A DNA stretch of 64,000 bases from Promethearchaeota archaeon (GCA_019058245.1 JAHPZJ010000025.1:1-64000); one strand, 5' to 3'. Shown: positions 17,883 through 27,564, counted from the first letter of the stretch. Numbers and translations are program-made. Notes: a model not told the origin generated them from the letters alone.

Positions 17883-19538
17883 ATGGCTGAAGAATATGAT
17901 TACCTCTTTAAATCGATCGTAGTTGGTGACGGTGGGGTTGGTAAGACGGCTCTAACTCTTCGATTTTCCAAAGGATTTTTTACAGAAGATTATAAAATGA
18001 CCATTGGAGTAGATTTTCATGTAAAAACTATTAACATCGATTCAATTGAAGGGCCTATTCGAGCAAAGCTTCAGATATGGGATACTGGAGGTCAGGAACG
18101 TTTCAGCTCAATTAGACCTATGTATTATAGAGGCTCTTTAGGTGCGTTATTAATTTTTGATCTGACTAATATAAGCAGTTTTGAACATCTTCCTCAATGG
18201 ATTGAAGAAGTGAGAGCAAATGTAAAAACCGAAATTCCACTATTACTAGTTGGTAACAAAAGTGATTTAGTTGAACAAAGAACAATATCTTTAGAAGAAA
18301 TTAATAATTTCACAAGGAATTTTAATTTATACTACATGGAAACTTCAGCAAAAACTGGTGAAGGTGTTGGAGATTGTTTTTATATCCTTGCGTGTTTAAT
18401 GATTGGTTCAGGAGTGCCTGATCAACTAATTTCTAGAGGGATTGTATTTAGTCCCGGACAAATTCCAACCACTGCTATAGGAACATATCCAATTCCTGCT
18501 GAGCAATTAAAAACAGAATTTGATTATTCTGCTCCTCCTGTTCCAGAGCCTACATCTATCAATACATATGAATCAACCCCTGCATTTGAACCTGAACCTG
18601 AATTTGAATTTGAGGCCCCTCCTGTTCCTGAACCTGCTATCGTTGAAAGTCAAGAACCTCCCCCTATATACGAACCAGAATTCGAACCAGAAATTCCTTT
18701 ACCTGAAACAAAGATTGAAGATTCACCAAAACAAACTGCTCAGTTCGATTTTAAGACACCTGAGGAGATATTAGCTCAAGAAAAACCAGAACAACAACTA
18801 ATTTCTCCTTCTCAAACAAATCCTATTTCTAGCAAAGAAGAAACATACAAACCAAAAGCAATTCCTTTTACAAACAATATTCCTATGCCCGCTCCTGCTC
18901 CAGAATCATTTCAATCTCCTCAAGAATCTCTTTCAAGTTTACCACCAGTAGAAAGCACTGCAACCAAATCAGAATCTATAATGGATTACTTACCTGAACC
19001 AATTTATTCGAAAAAAGACAAGAAAAAACTTGATAAACAAAAAAAGAAAGAAGAAAAAGAGAAAAAACAACAAATAGAAAAAGAGAAACATGAGAAACTT
19101 TTAGAAGAAATGAAGCAAGTAAAGAAGGAAAAAAAGGAAAAACCTAAAAAGGAAAAAAAAGAAAAAGTAGAATCATTACAGTCCAAAGTTCCAGTTTCAC
19201 CTCAAATATCTCCAGGAAAAGCTTCATCAAGCCCTCCCTCCCTATTTCAAACATTATCTCAAAAAGTAGATGATATGGAAAAAACGTCAGTTGAAAGTTT
19301 TGTACCATTTAGAGCAGAAAAAGAATCCCAATCTCAAGAAACCAGTAAATTAAGGATAATTCCAAATGTATCAGATTTAGAAAGCAAACAAACTGCGTTT
19401 GCACCCACTCAAACAACAGTACCAGATCAACCATCCATCCCAAAATCCTCTGGAAAAGAAATTATTATTTGCAAACAGTGTGGAGCAATTTTATCTTCTG
19501 ATTATACATTTTGTAACAAATGCGGTAGTAAATTGTAA
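17883..19538 (+). CDS. Rab-like small GTPase with long proline-rich tail and C-terminal zinc ribbon
   Basis: 551 residues. The N-terminal 175 form a complete Rab/Ras-type GTPase: P-loop GDGGVGKT (15-22), switch I Thr in KMTIG (T40), DTGGQ (67-71), NKSD (125-128) and TSAKTG (154-159). Residues about 205-360 are rich in Pro and Glu with repeated PVPEP and EPEFE units. Residues about 375-430 are almost all Lys and Glu, a likely coiled coil or charged helix. The last 27 residues form a zinc ribbon (C530, C533, C544, C547). The tail could tether the GTPase to partners or to RNA or protein. It faces a zinc-ribbon protein gene downstream. Confidence 0.92.
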   Translation: MAEEYDYLFKSIVVGDGGVGKTALTLRFSKGFFTEDYKMTIGVDFHVKTINIDSIEGPIRAKLQIWDTGGQERFSSIRPMYYRGSLGALLIFDLTNISSFEHLPQWIEEVRANVKTEIPLLLVGNKSDLVEQRTISLEEINNFTRNFNLYYMETSAKTGEGVGDCFYILACLMIGSGVPDQLISRGIVFSPGQIPTTAIGTYPIPAEQLKTEFDYSAPPVPEPTSINTYESTPAFEPEPEFEFEAPPVPEPAIVESQEPPPIYEPEFEPEIPLPETKIEDSPKQTAQFDFKTPEEILAQEKPEQQLISPSQTNPISSKEETYKPKAIPFTNNIPMPAPAPESFQSPQESLSSLPPVESTATKSESIMDYLPEPIYSKKDKKKLDKQKKKEEKEKKQQIEKEKHEKLLEEMKQVKKEKKEKPKKEKKEKVESLQSKVPVSPQISPGKASSSPPSLFQTLSQKVDDMEKTSVESFVPFRAEKESQSQETSKLRIIPNVSDLESKQTAFAPTQTTVPDQPSIPKSSGKEIIICKQCGAILSSDYTFCNKCGSKL

Positions 19539-19643
19539 TTAAATTATTATCAAATTTAATTTATTTTAAATTGAAATTTTTCACAAGAAGTGTATTATTG
19601 AGGGGCAAATTTATTTATTTTTGAAGATTAAAAAAAAATCAGA

Positions 19644-20417
19644 TTAAAGAGATTTTCCACAAATTGGGCATGTACTCCACATCTTTTTAATTTTAGATTT
19701 GCAATGACTACATACTTTTAAATCAGGATCTATTTTTGTTTGTGGTTTACCAAAAATAGTTGAATCATTCGATTTATTACCAATGGAATCAATTTGTTTA
19801 GGAACTCTAAGCTCTTCTTGAGGAACTGTAGTAGTTTGTTCAAACATCTCTCGGGTAACAGAAATTTTTTGTTTTGGAATTTCAACAGAAGGTTTTTGAT
19901 ATTTTTGAGGTTTAATAGGTGTTTCTTTAATAATTTTATTCAAATCTTTACTTTCTTGTTCTTGTGTTTTTTTTTCAGATTCTCCAATTGGAACACCTAC
20001 TTTATAGAAGAAATAATTTCCCTCATTATTTTCTATAACTTTTTCTCCATCTTCCAAATAAACCTCAATATAATAAATTATAACTGAACCAACTGGAACC
20101 TCTATTATTTCAGCGATATAATAGTCCAATTTAGCCTCCATTACCATTTGATACCAAGATTTCCCTTGATCAGCACTAAAAATTAAATTAACATAAGAAA
20201 TTGATTTATTAAAATCCTCTTCAGTAATTTTTACAACTATTTTTATAGTTTTTTTATGAGCTTCTTTACGTGTAGCTATTACCTCACTATCATCCCATGC
20301 AGCTCCACATTTAGGGCAGTTAGTAAACCAATTAGGGTATTCAAAACTACACTTAGAACAACTTTTTGTAAAATACCTTGTTGTCTTGATTCCTAATACT
20401 TTTTTTTCTTTGCCCAT
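19644..20417 (-). CDS. Protein with two zinc ribbons flanking an Ig-like domain
   Basis: 257 residues. An N-terminal zinc ribbon (CSKCSFEYPNWFTNCPKCG, C18 to C37), then a beta-sandwich-like domain (about 53-145: KIVVKITEED to YFFYKVGVPIG) that resembles Ig-like or carbohydrate-binding modules, a disordered Lys/Glu/Pro linker, and a second zinc ribbon at the C-terminus (CSHCKSKIKKMWSTCPICG). No signal peptide, so cytoplasmic. It is convergent with the tailed GTPase, about 100 bases apart; both end in similar zinc ribbons. Confidence 0.7.
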   Translation of the reverse strand: MGKEKKVLGIKTTRYFTKSCSKCSFEYPNWFTNCPKCGAAWDDSEVIATRKEAHKKTIKIVVKITEEDFNKSISYVNLIFSADQGKSWYQMVMEAKLDYYIAEIIEVPVGSVIIYYIEVYLEDGEKVIENNEGNYFFYKVGVPIGESEKKTQEQESKDLNKIIKETPIKPQKYQKPSVEIPKQKISVTREMFEQTTTVPQEELRVPKQIDSIGNKSNDSTIFGKPQTKIDPDLKVCSHCKSKIKKMWSTCPICGKSL

Positions 20418-20703
20418 AACATTAATTCCAAATTTATGAAATTAAACTCCCGAAAAAATTTACTAATAATTAATTAATTATTCGCCTTAAATATATTTTT
20501 TTACCTATGCGAATTATTAAAAATGGCAAGTTTAATATAAAATCCATTCAAATTTAGATATCTAAAAATTAAGTTAAAGTATTTTAATATACTCAAAAGA
20601 ACATAAACCTAAAAAAATATTGCAAATCAGTTGAAACACATAATAAAAATTGAGAAACTCATTGGTTTCGTCAGAAACATAGTAGGATAAAGAATCTTTT
20701 CAA
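20418..20703. other. Intergenic region between two minus-strand genes
   Basis: AT-rich 286 bases. GTTTCGTCAGAAAC (20665-20678) is a perfect five-base inverted repeat with a four-base loop, and a related sequence (TTTTGTCGGAAACATA) occurs at 25872-25887 upstream of nrdD. Otherwise nothing is seen. Confidence 0.3.
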
Positions 20704-21879
20704 TCAAATTTTTAATTTTTTTACAATTTTACTTAAGTCTTCAACAAAGGTTTGTAAATGAGTTTTTTGAACATGTGGCATTATCACAACTCTAATTAAA
20801 TTGAATTCTTCAAATTTTCCTAACATATAATTTCGCTTTCTTAATTCATCATCAATTTTACAAACGCTTTCTCCATTTTCAGTAGTAATCCCTACAACAT
20901 TTATAATTGGATTAGTCGTAAGCCTTATTCCTTTTATTTCATTGATTTGATCTGCTAAATATACGGTATTATCCATACATTTTTTTACAATCCGTTTAAA
21001 ACCATTAATTCCCAAATACTTCATTATCGCCCAAAATGATACTACTGTTCCTCCAGGTCTAGTTCCCACTATATGAAGATGCTTAAAATTCCCTCCAGCA
21101 AGATAAGGAATTTCAAATCCCGTTTTTTGTAAAATAGAAGAATCTCTTAAAAAGAATCCACCAGATGGAATAACTCCTAATCCCATTTTATGAGGATCCG
21201 CTGTTATAGAATCAACTGCTTTTACTGAAAAATCCCACTGTGGGATTTTGTAGTTTAATTTTTTTAAAAATGGTAATACGAAACCTCCAAATGCAGCATC
21301 AACATGGAAAAAAATGTCTTTATCCTCCACAAACCTCCCAATTTCTTCTATTGGATCAATTAATCCTAAAGATGTTGTTCCCGCAACTCCTACTACTCCG
21401 CAAGTATTACTATTTATAAGTGATTTAAAATGAGCTAAATCTAACTCAAAATTATCCTTTAAATTTGCCTTTCTGAGTTTAATCCCCAATAAATCGGCTG
21501 CTTTATCAAAAGAAATATGAGCAGAACGTGATACCACAACTTCTGGCTTAGTGACGTTCTTTTTTAATATTTTAGCAATTCTCATGGCTATTAGGTTTGC
21601 TTCCGAGCCTCCAGTGGTAATAGAACCGATAATATTTTTTCCATTAAATAACTCTCCAATCTCAGAAACTAATTCTTCTTCTAATGCGGTAGTTCCTAAA
21701 AATAGTCCTGGATCTCCAAGATTTTTAGAGATATATTTCATATAAACCTCAACGCCAAAATCTAAAGGTTCAGTACACATAGATCCCAAAATTGAACCAG
21801 AGTTATAGGAAAAATCTTTCTCCAATTTCTTTTCTAATATTTTTAGTATTTCTTGTTTTTCTAATCCTTCTTTTAGCAT
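20704..21879 (-). CDS. mfnA: L-tyrosine/L-aspartate decarboxylase, MfnA type
   Basis: 391 residues of the group II PLP decarboxylase family. The cofactor lysine lies in TADPHKMGLG (K231), with HVDAAFGGFVLPF (192-204) and GGSEANLIAMR (90-100) as further landmarks. The archaeal enzyme makes tyramine for methanofuran, or beta-alanine from aspartate for CoA. With no methanogenesis genes here and panB close by, the aspartate activity is the more likely role, but this is inference. Monocistronic by spacing. Confidence 0.88.
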   Translation of the reverse strand: MLKEGLEKQEILKILEKKLEKDFSYNSGSILGSMCTEPLDFGVEVYMKYISKNLGDPGLFLGTTALEEELVSEIGELFNGKNIIGSITTGGSEANLIAMRIAKILKKNVTKPEVVVSRSAHISFDKAADLLGIKLRKANLKDNFELDLAHFKSLINSNTCGVVGVAGTTSLGLIDPIEEIGRFVEDKDIFFHVDAAFGGFVLPFLKKLNYKIPQWDFSVKAVDSITADPHKMGLGVIPSGGFFLRDSSILQKTGFEIPYLAGGNFKHLHIVGTRPGGTVVSFWAIMKYLGINGFKRIVKKCMDNTVYLADQINEIKGIRLTTNPIINVVGITTENGESVCKIDDELRKRNYMLGKFEEFNLIRVVIMPHVQKTHLQTFVEDLSKIVKKLKI

Positions 21880-22010
21880 CGTAGTTTATAGTAAATATTT
21901 ATTCTTACCCATTATTTCATAACCTAAAATCTTTTTAACCATTAAAATCTTTTAAAACAAATTCACATTCCTAATAATAACATAATTTTTTAGTATTTAA
22001 AAAATTTGAA

Positions 22011-22328
22011 CTAAAGGAAACGATTTGAATCTCTTTCAGAATATTTAATAATTGTATTCTTTAATTCTTTCCCCAAATCAATTTTGTAATTATTCGCAAT
22101 GCAAATTATAGAAAAGATTAAATCTGCTAATTCCTCTCCCAAATGTGACTCTTGTTCTTCAGATTTTTTAGGTTTAAAGCCTTCTAAAGAATTCACTTCT
22201 CTAGCAACTTCTCCTAATTCCTCTATAATAGCGCAAATCATTGATAACGGAGACCAATATCCACCATGAGCATGGATCCAATTATCTATAGTAACTTGAA
22301 GTTCTTTAATTGACTCATTTTTAGTCAT
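22011..22328 (-). CDS. MazG-type nucleotide pyrophosphohydrolase
   Basis: 105 residues, a single all-alpha MazG-like domain. The metal-binding pattern EELGEVAREVNSLEG (about 31-45) and GEELADLIFSIICIAN (about 64-79) is intact. It likely hydrolyses (d)NTPs to monophosphates as a housekeeping enzyme. Length fits the single-domain type. Confidence 0.85.
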   Translation of the reverse strand: MTKNESIKELQVTIDNWIHAHGGYWSPLSMICAIIEELGEVAREVNSLEGFKPKKSEEQESHLGEELADLIFSIICIANNYKIDLGKELKNTIIKYSERDSNRFL

Positions 22329-22498
22329 ATTAATAATATTATTTGGTATTATTTAAAGAATAGAAGAATAAACCTGAGGTAAGGGAAAAACTCGTTGATA
22401 GCTAAATATTGGATACATTAAATACTGATTAATCATCACACTTTTACTTCTAAGAATCTTTTGAAGTTATAATGAAATTCTAAGAATTATAAATTGTA

Positions 22499-23061
22499 AT
22501 GAAAATTGCTATTGATGTAGTTGGTGTATTACTAGATAATTTAACAACTTTTATTGAAATTTATAATGATAATTTTAAAACGAACTATGTTAAAAAAGAT
22601 ATCAGGTATTGGGAATTTTTTATTTAACTACAGATAAATTTTTAAAGCTTTTCTATAAAACTTTTAACAATCCTGAGAGAATTCCTTTTATTGATGATGA
22701 TGCTCCTATGTATATGAGAAGATTAAATAATGAGCATGATCTGTATATTCTATCGGCACTAGATTCAAAATATCAAAATTCTTTAAAAAAGTTGTTAGAT
22801 TTTAACAATATAAAACAAGATATTCATTATAAAGATATTATTATTGTTCCAGAAACACCTTATGATTTGAAATTGAAAAAAGAATTTGAGATATATATTG
22901 ATGATAATCCTAATTTAATAGAACCCATAAAAAATCTAAAATGTAGATATTTATTATTATTTAATCAACCTTGGAATCAAGATTCGCTATGTGAACAAAA
23001 TATAATTAGAGTTTATAATTGGAAGGAAATTTATAAGATCATTCAAAATTTCATTTATTAA
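22499..23061 (+). pseudogene. HAD-family phosphatase gene, frameshifted and lacking the second catalytic Asp
   Basis: From the ATG at 22499 the frame reads MKIAIDVVGVLLDNLTTFIE, a HAD/5'-nucleotidase N-terminus, and stops at 22625 after YWEFFI. The next frame, open from 22609 to 23061, continues the same domain as YLTTDKFLKLFYKTF and ends with IYIDDNPNLIEPIKN, the C-terminal HAD motif. Adding one T to the T run at 22616-22621 would join them. The first motif also reads DVVG, where the family needs DxDG. Frameshift plus loss of the acid/base Asp support real decay. Confidence 0.7.
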
Positions 23062-23137
23062 TGAGATTCGATTTGAAAAAGTATTTTAAAAGGGAAAAGA
23101 AAAAAATTTTAAGGATTTATAAAAAAACCAGTTAAAT

Positions 23138-23515
23138 TTATCTCCTAAATTCGGTCGGATCTGTCGCATACAGAACAGCACGTTCCACGCCTTTTTTACG
23201 CCACTCATGAACCTTTAGATAATCCGGGTTATTAATCATTTTGATGAATGCCTTGCGTGATGGATACCTGACGAGCATTATAAGATCCCAATCTTCTGAT
23301 CCGGTCAGTAATTCTTTTGGAATGCCAAAATAATCAACTGATGCACCGATACTCTTGCCAAAGGGTGATGACTCCTTTAGGTAACGAAAATAATCCTCCC
23401 GACCACCCTCTTTTTTAAACTTCAGTAGGTTAAGCATAACAAAGGGTTTCTGATTAGTATTTTTTATAAAGTCTTTAAGTTGCTCCTGATTTATATCTGT
23501 AGGTAATTTAGACAT
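23138..23515 (-). CDS. DUF1330-family protein
   Basis: 125 residues of the DUF1330 (dimeric alpha-beta barrel) family, with PFVMLNLLKFK (24-34) and WDLIMLVRYPSRKAFIKMINNPDY (about 76-99). The family has no firmly known reaction. The gene is visibly richer in G and C than its neighbours and uses codons such as CGC and GCC that are rare around it, which suggests recent acquisition, perhaps from a bacterium. Confidence 0.85.
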   Translation of the reverse strand: MSKLPTDINQEQLKDFIKNTNQKPFVMLNLLKFKKEGGREDYFRYLKESSPFGKSIGASVDYFGIPKELLTGSEDWDLIMLVRYPSRKAFIKMINNPDYLKVHEWRKKGVERAVLYATDPTEFRR

Positions 23516-23654
23516 TTTCTATTATAGTTAATGTATTAATTTTATTACAATTGTTTGAAATATTATGTGGAATTATAAAAAATTTTTGCCTTTCAATTTT
23601 TCATTCATTAGTTAACTATTGAAATTTTCTCATTTATTTGTGGAAATTACAATT

Positions 23655-25793
23655 TTACAAGCTAAATAGATGTTCTCTTTTACGAGCTTCCCACTCTGCT
23701 TTTTTCCCAGGATTATACCTATTAACTTCGCTATAATAACCTGTAACTCTTGAATATACTTTTACATCTTCAGAATGACACTGGGGACATGTAAAACTGC
23801 CCCCTCGGAACATCTTTCTACAATGAGGACAATAAGTAAAGTCTGGTGAATACGCGAAATATGCGGTGTTTGTTTTAAGACAGATGTTTTTTGTAAGTTC
23901 CCATAAGCCATAAATATCTGGTTTTTGCTCTCCAAGCCAAATATGTGTAATTACACCACCATTAACAATTGGATGGAAATCACCTTGTTTTTTGATTCGT
24001 ACTGATAATGGAATCTCAGCATCATATCGTAAATGACCAGAATTAGTATAATAAGCAGATTTGCCAGATGATTGAACAATAGCTTTTTTAGGAAAATGTT
24101 TCAAATCTAATCGAGCAAATCTACTACTTGAACTTTCTGCTGGTTGCTCCCATAGGGAGTAATATTTATTATCCCTTTCCGACATAGTATTACATTTTGC
24201 GACCAAATAATTTAATATTTTTTTTCCTAAATTGTATGCTGTATCATTTTCATGTAGTTCAAATCCACTTAAACTTTTCACAGCTTCATTTAATCCAGTA
24301 AATCCTATTGAAATATTCTGGTCCTTTATATTAAAAATTGGTCTGCTGTTTATTTTGCCGCTGCATAGAGGCAAATGGCCTGTCTTTAATCTTTTTTCCA
24401 TTAAATCCCATTTTTTACGTAAAATTCTCGCAGAAAGCTCAATTTTATCATCCAAAATTATAAAATAATTATCTTCGTTTTTAGATTTATAAGCATAACG
24501 AGGTAGATTTAAACTAACACTTTGTAGCGAACCAATTGTTACATAGTTTTCCCAGACGTTAGCATTTTTCCTTTTTTCAGGATCAAGAATGCATTGCTCT
24601 ATAATTTGATTACCACTTAAAAATTTCCTGCAACATTGGCTATGAATCTCATCTGGCATCCAATCTGGACACATATTAAGGAAGTAGGGGGTCCCCATTG
24701 TTGCTACTTCTTCCATTAATTTTAAATATGATGGTTCAAACTCTTTTAACCATTCTTTTTTAATCTTAATCTCATGTTTTGGAAATGCAAAAAGTTTTCC
24801 ATTATAATCTCCTTGAATATATACATCTGTTAAAGCATCAAAAAGTTTAAGACATTCTTCTTTATAATCTCCATAATTTCCAACTAATTTTCCGTGTGGA
24901 CCAACAGCAGGAATACTTAATAAACCATCAGGTATAGTTGGGGTACATGAAATAGAAGTAAATGGTACTTGTCCCCCCCTAGCTGCAAATATTTGATTTG
25001 TTTCAAAAATCAAACATTGTATTGATTGTTCAATTTCTCTATCTGAAACTCCTCTGGCATAGGGGGCTAAAAATGTAGTTATATAATCGTAACCTTGTCC
25101 TCCACTAAATTCCCCTTGAATGATCCCTAACCATTTGGCAAGATGAGTAACTGCTACACGCAAGCTACCTGCTGGTCCTGATTTACTACAATGTGCCCAA
25201 CTCTCAACTGGAGGTAATCCATGTTCTAAAATCATACGTGGGTCCCATTCTTGACAAAATGGTCTTAAATCAAAATATCTTAACATGTGAACGTGTATAT
25301 CGCCAAATAAATGAGCGTGAGCTTCTTCAGAATTTAAAATTCTTAGAAGAGCATACTCATCGGAGATTCTATTTGCAGCCCAATGATGGATACTTTCAGG
25401 ATTCATATCTTGGTTTGCATTTTCATCTACTCCATATTCCAAAATTGCCTCATAATCCATTAAGGGCATTCCAATCCTAGTATACAATTTACGTTCTTCT
25501 TCAAAATGTTGTTCAGATAAGATTGAGCACACAATCTCTCTAATGTGAGGTCCTGATAAAAATTTTATTCCAGAAGAGATGATTCTTCTTACAACCAATT
25601 CAGTAATCTTATCTGCTAAGTTGTGATCTAATCCTGTCTCATTTGCTATGCTTTGTTCAATTTTAGTAAGATCAAAAGGGACAACATCACCTTCTGTTCT
25701 AAAAACTTGTGGTAATAGTTTAGTTAAATATTTGCGATTTATATCTTCTGATTTATTTTCTTTTTTTGGTTGAGAATCTGATACCAATACCAA
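23655..25793 (-). CDS. nrdD: Anaerobic ribonucleoside-triphosphate reductase
   Basis: 712 residues, class III ribonucleotide reductase. An N-terminal ATP-cone (about 30-115, RTEGDVVPFDLTKIEQSI) is followed by the catalytic barrel, a zinc ribbon with CPHC and CPQC (about 655-675), and the glycyl-radical loop RVTGYYSEVNRY with the radical Gly at 685. It reduces NTPs to dNTPs without oxygen, using an activating radical-SAM enzyme that is not in this window. The start is TTG (25793); no ATG lies upstream in frame. Confidence 0.95.
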   Translation of the reverse strand: MVLVSDSQPKKENKSEDINRKYLTKLLPQVFRTEGDVVPFDLTKIEQSIANETGLDHNLADKITELVVRRIISSGIKFLSGPHIREIVCSILSEQHFEEERKLYTRIGMPLMDYEAILEYGVDENANQDMNPESIHHWAANRISDEYALLRILNSEEAHAHLFGDIHVHMLRYFDLRPFCQEWDPRMILEHGLPPVESWAHCSKSGPAGSLRVAVTHLAKWLGIIQGEFSGGQGYDYITTFLAPYARGVSDREIEQSIQCLIFETNQIFAARGGQVPFTSISCTPTIPDGLLSIPAVGPHGKLVGNYGDYKEECLKLFDALTDVYIQGDYNGKLFAFPKHEIKIKKEWLKEFEPSYLKLMEEVATMGTPYFLNMCPDWMPDEIHSQCCRKFLSGNQIIEQCILDPEKRKNANVWENYVTIGSLQSVSLNLPRYAYKSKNEDNYFIILDDKIELSARILRKKWDLMEKRLKTGHLPLCSGKINSRPIFNIKDQNISIGFTGLNEAVKSLSGFELHENDTAYNLGKKILNYLVAKCNTMSERDNKYYSLWEQPAESSSSRFARLDLKHFPKKAIVQSSGKSAYYTNSGHLRYDAEIPLSVRIKKQGDFHPIVNGGVITHIWLGEQKPDIYGLWELTKNICLKTNTAYFAYSPDFTYCPHCRKMFRGGSFTCPQCHSEDVKVYSRVTGYYSEVNRYNPGKKAEWEARKREHLFSL

Positions 25794-26219
25794 AGTAATA
25801 AAACCCCTTTATTATTTTTTAATTATTTAATCCTAAAAAAATGAAATAACACAACTATTCCGATTATAAAATTTTGTCGGAAACATAAACTGACTTCAGA
25901 GATTTATTAAACATTTATTAACGTAAATATTTTACCTCTTTTGATATAAAAATTTATTTATTTTTCCAATTTAAAGTTATTTTATTAACACTTTATTTGC
26001 GACTTTAAAACTTGCCTAGAAAAATAACGATTGAACACTTAATCTTTTGGAGGCTTTTCAATTTCTAATTTATTTATTCGTTCATTGCAAATTATACATA
26101 ATTATGTCGAAACTTTTCTCACTTTATCTTAGGTTTTACTAATAAAAATTTTATAAGAAATAAAACCAAGTATATTTAAATAAAAAATTGGAATTAAATA
26201 TTTAAAGTGAACCTTAGAA
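25794..26219. other. Divergent intergenic region, nrdD and cupin gene
   Basis: About 430 AT-rich bases containing both promoters. TTTTGTCGGAAACATA (25872-25887) resembles a sequence at 20666-20681. No reading frame or RNA gene is apparent, and no riboswitch fold is recognisable. Confidence 0.4.
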
Positions 26220-26555
26220 ATGGTAAAAAATGTTAATAGTAAAGAAAATGTTCAACCTATAGAAGCTTTAAACGGAGTTTTTCGTAGAACTTTATTATAT
26301 AATGATTCTCTAATGCTATGTCATTTCATACTTGAGAAAAATGCTGTAATACCAATGCATAATCATAAGGAGCATCAAATTGGATATATAATTAAAGGAA
26401 GAATTAAATTTATAACAGAAAATGATGAATTCATTGCAAAAATGGGAGACAGTTATATTTTTAATTCTAATGAAAAACATGGAGCAGAAGTATTAGATTA
26501 TGCAGAAGTAATTGATGTTTTCAACCCTCCTAGAGAAGATTATAAAGATAAATAG
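26220..26555 (+). CDS. Small cupin-domain protein
   Basis: 111 residues forming one cupin barrel. Motif 1 contains MHNHKEHQIGYIIKG (about 46-60) with His and Gln/His metal ligands; motif 2 has GDSYIFNSNEKHG (about 79-91). Single-domain cupins of this kind bind a metal and a small ligand; no substrate can be inferred. Confidence 0.8.
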   Translation: MVKNVNSKENVQPIEALNGVFRRTLLYNDSLMLCHFILEKNAVIPMHNHKEHQIGYIIKGRIKFITENDEFIAKMGDSYIFNSNEKHGAEVLDYAEVIDVFNPPREDYKDK

Positions 26556-26598
26556 AGATCTAATTCTACTCGTTGAGAAAATATGTTTAATCTTTTTA

Positions 26599-26952
26599 TT
26601 ACCATTGATATACTGCAACAGCAAAAATAGCAAATAGACAGAACAAAAATTCTCCTACTATCCAATCTTGAAAGAACTTTTGTTTATTTTCCTTATTTTC
26701 TTTTAATTTTGCTGCAAAGGCAAAACTAACTGCTGAATTTGTACCTATAAAGATTATAAAGGCATAGGTCATAGCTGTTAATTCTATTTGTATTAATGAT
26801 AATATATAATCGAAAAGGATCCAAATTCCCATAAATCCCCCAAGTATTAATAAGAAAAACCAACCAGAAAACTGAATGATCTTTTGAAATTTTAAATCTA
26901 ATTTTGAAATTTCTGAAACTCTATCAATACGTTTTTTTCTAATTTTTGACAT
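26599..26952 (-). CDS. Small membrane protein
   Basis: 117 residues with three predicted membrane segments (about 29-50, 60-81, 95-115) and a basic, lysine-rich N-terminus. No family recognised. Confidence 0.6.
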   Translation of the reverse strand: MSKIRKKRIDRVSEISKLDLKFQKIIQFSGWFFLLILGGFMGIWILFDYILSLIQIELTAMTYAFIIFIGTNSAVSFAFAAKLKENKENKQKFFQDWIVGEFLFCLFAIFAVAVYQW

Positions 26953-27031
26953 AAAACATATAATTATTTTCTTTTTGAATATTAAAAACTTTATAATTCT
27001 TAATCTTTATTATTTATTCTTTGGTGATATT

Positions 27032-27511
27032 TTACGGTCTATTCTTTAAAAATAAAATTGCTTTTGCTATATCTCCATTACAATCTTTTAAAACAGATTC
27101 TGCTTCCTTTTTATCCACATTTGCTTGAGTAGCTACAAGCATTATATCATTTTCCGTTATCATTACTTTGATTTCAGAATCTTCTTCAGGTGAAAGTTCT
27201 ATCGCTTCTTCTGTACTTTCGATAGTGATGGAATCTGGAGATACTTCTTCTGCTTGACCAATTACTTGATATATTTCCTGCCCTGCTTGCTTCATAAGAA
27301 AAATTTCTGGTTGATCGATAATTATCGTTTTTTCGGGGCTTTCTATAATAACTCTAGTAGCATCAACGGGTTCCATATCAATACCTTGTTGTGCCATTCT
27401 TCTCCGCATTTGTCTTGAACCAAATTGCTGTCCGTCTCGTTTAACTGAAGGTTGAGGACGTTTAGGTTTACTTTTTGCTTTATTTTGCATTTCTTTTGGT
27501 AGTTTTACCAA
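27032..27511 (-). CDS. nac: Nascent polypeptide-associated complex protein (NAC alpha)
   Basis: 159 residues. The N-terminus is basic and rich in Lys and Pro. A NAC domain spans about 45-105 (TRVIIESPEKTIIIDQPEIFLMK, shown in part), and the last 40 residues form a UBA domain (ATQANVDKKEAESVLKDCNG, then DIAKAILFL). It is the archaeal homologue of the ribosome-bound chaperone that meets new chains. It is followed by a PUA-domain gene and PAN on the same strand, a protein-quality block. Confidence 0.9.
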   Translation of the reverse strand: MVKLPKEMQNKAKSKPKRPQPSVKRDGQQFGSRQMRRRMAQQGIDMEPVDATRVIIESPEKTIIIDQPEIFLMKQAGQEIYQVIGQAEEVSPDSITIESTEEAIELSPEEDSEIKVMITENDIMLVATQANVDKKEAESVLKDCNGDIAKAILFLKNRP

Positions 27512-27564
27512 TTTTCTTCACTTTAAATTCTATGTATATCTTAGAATATATAATAATTTGAGAT

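Noticed and set aside
19004..19186. Minus-strand frame rich in Ser and Phe
   Set aside because: It is the antisense of the Lys/Glu-rich segment of the tailed GTPase and is an artefact of its composition.
20665..25887. Related sequences TTTCGTCAGAAACATA and TTTTGTCGGAAACATA
   Set aside because: Two copies with two mismatches over 16 bases are too little evidence in AT-rich DNA for a shared regulatory site.
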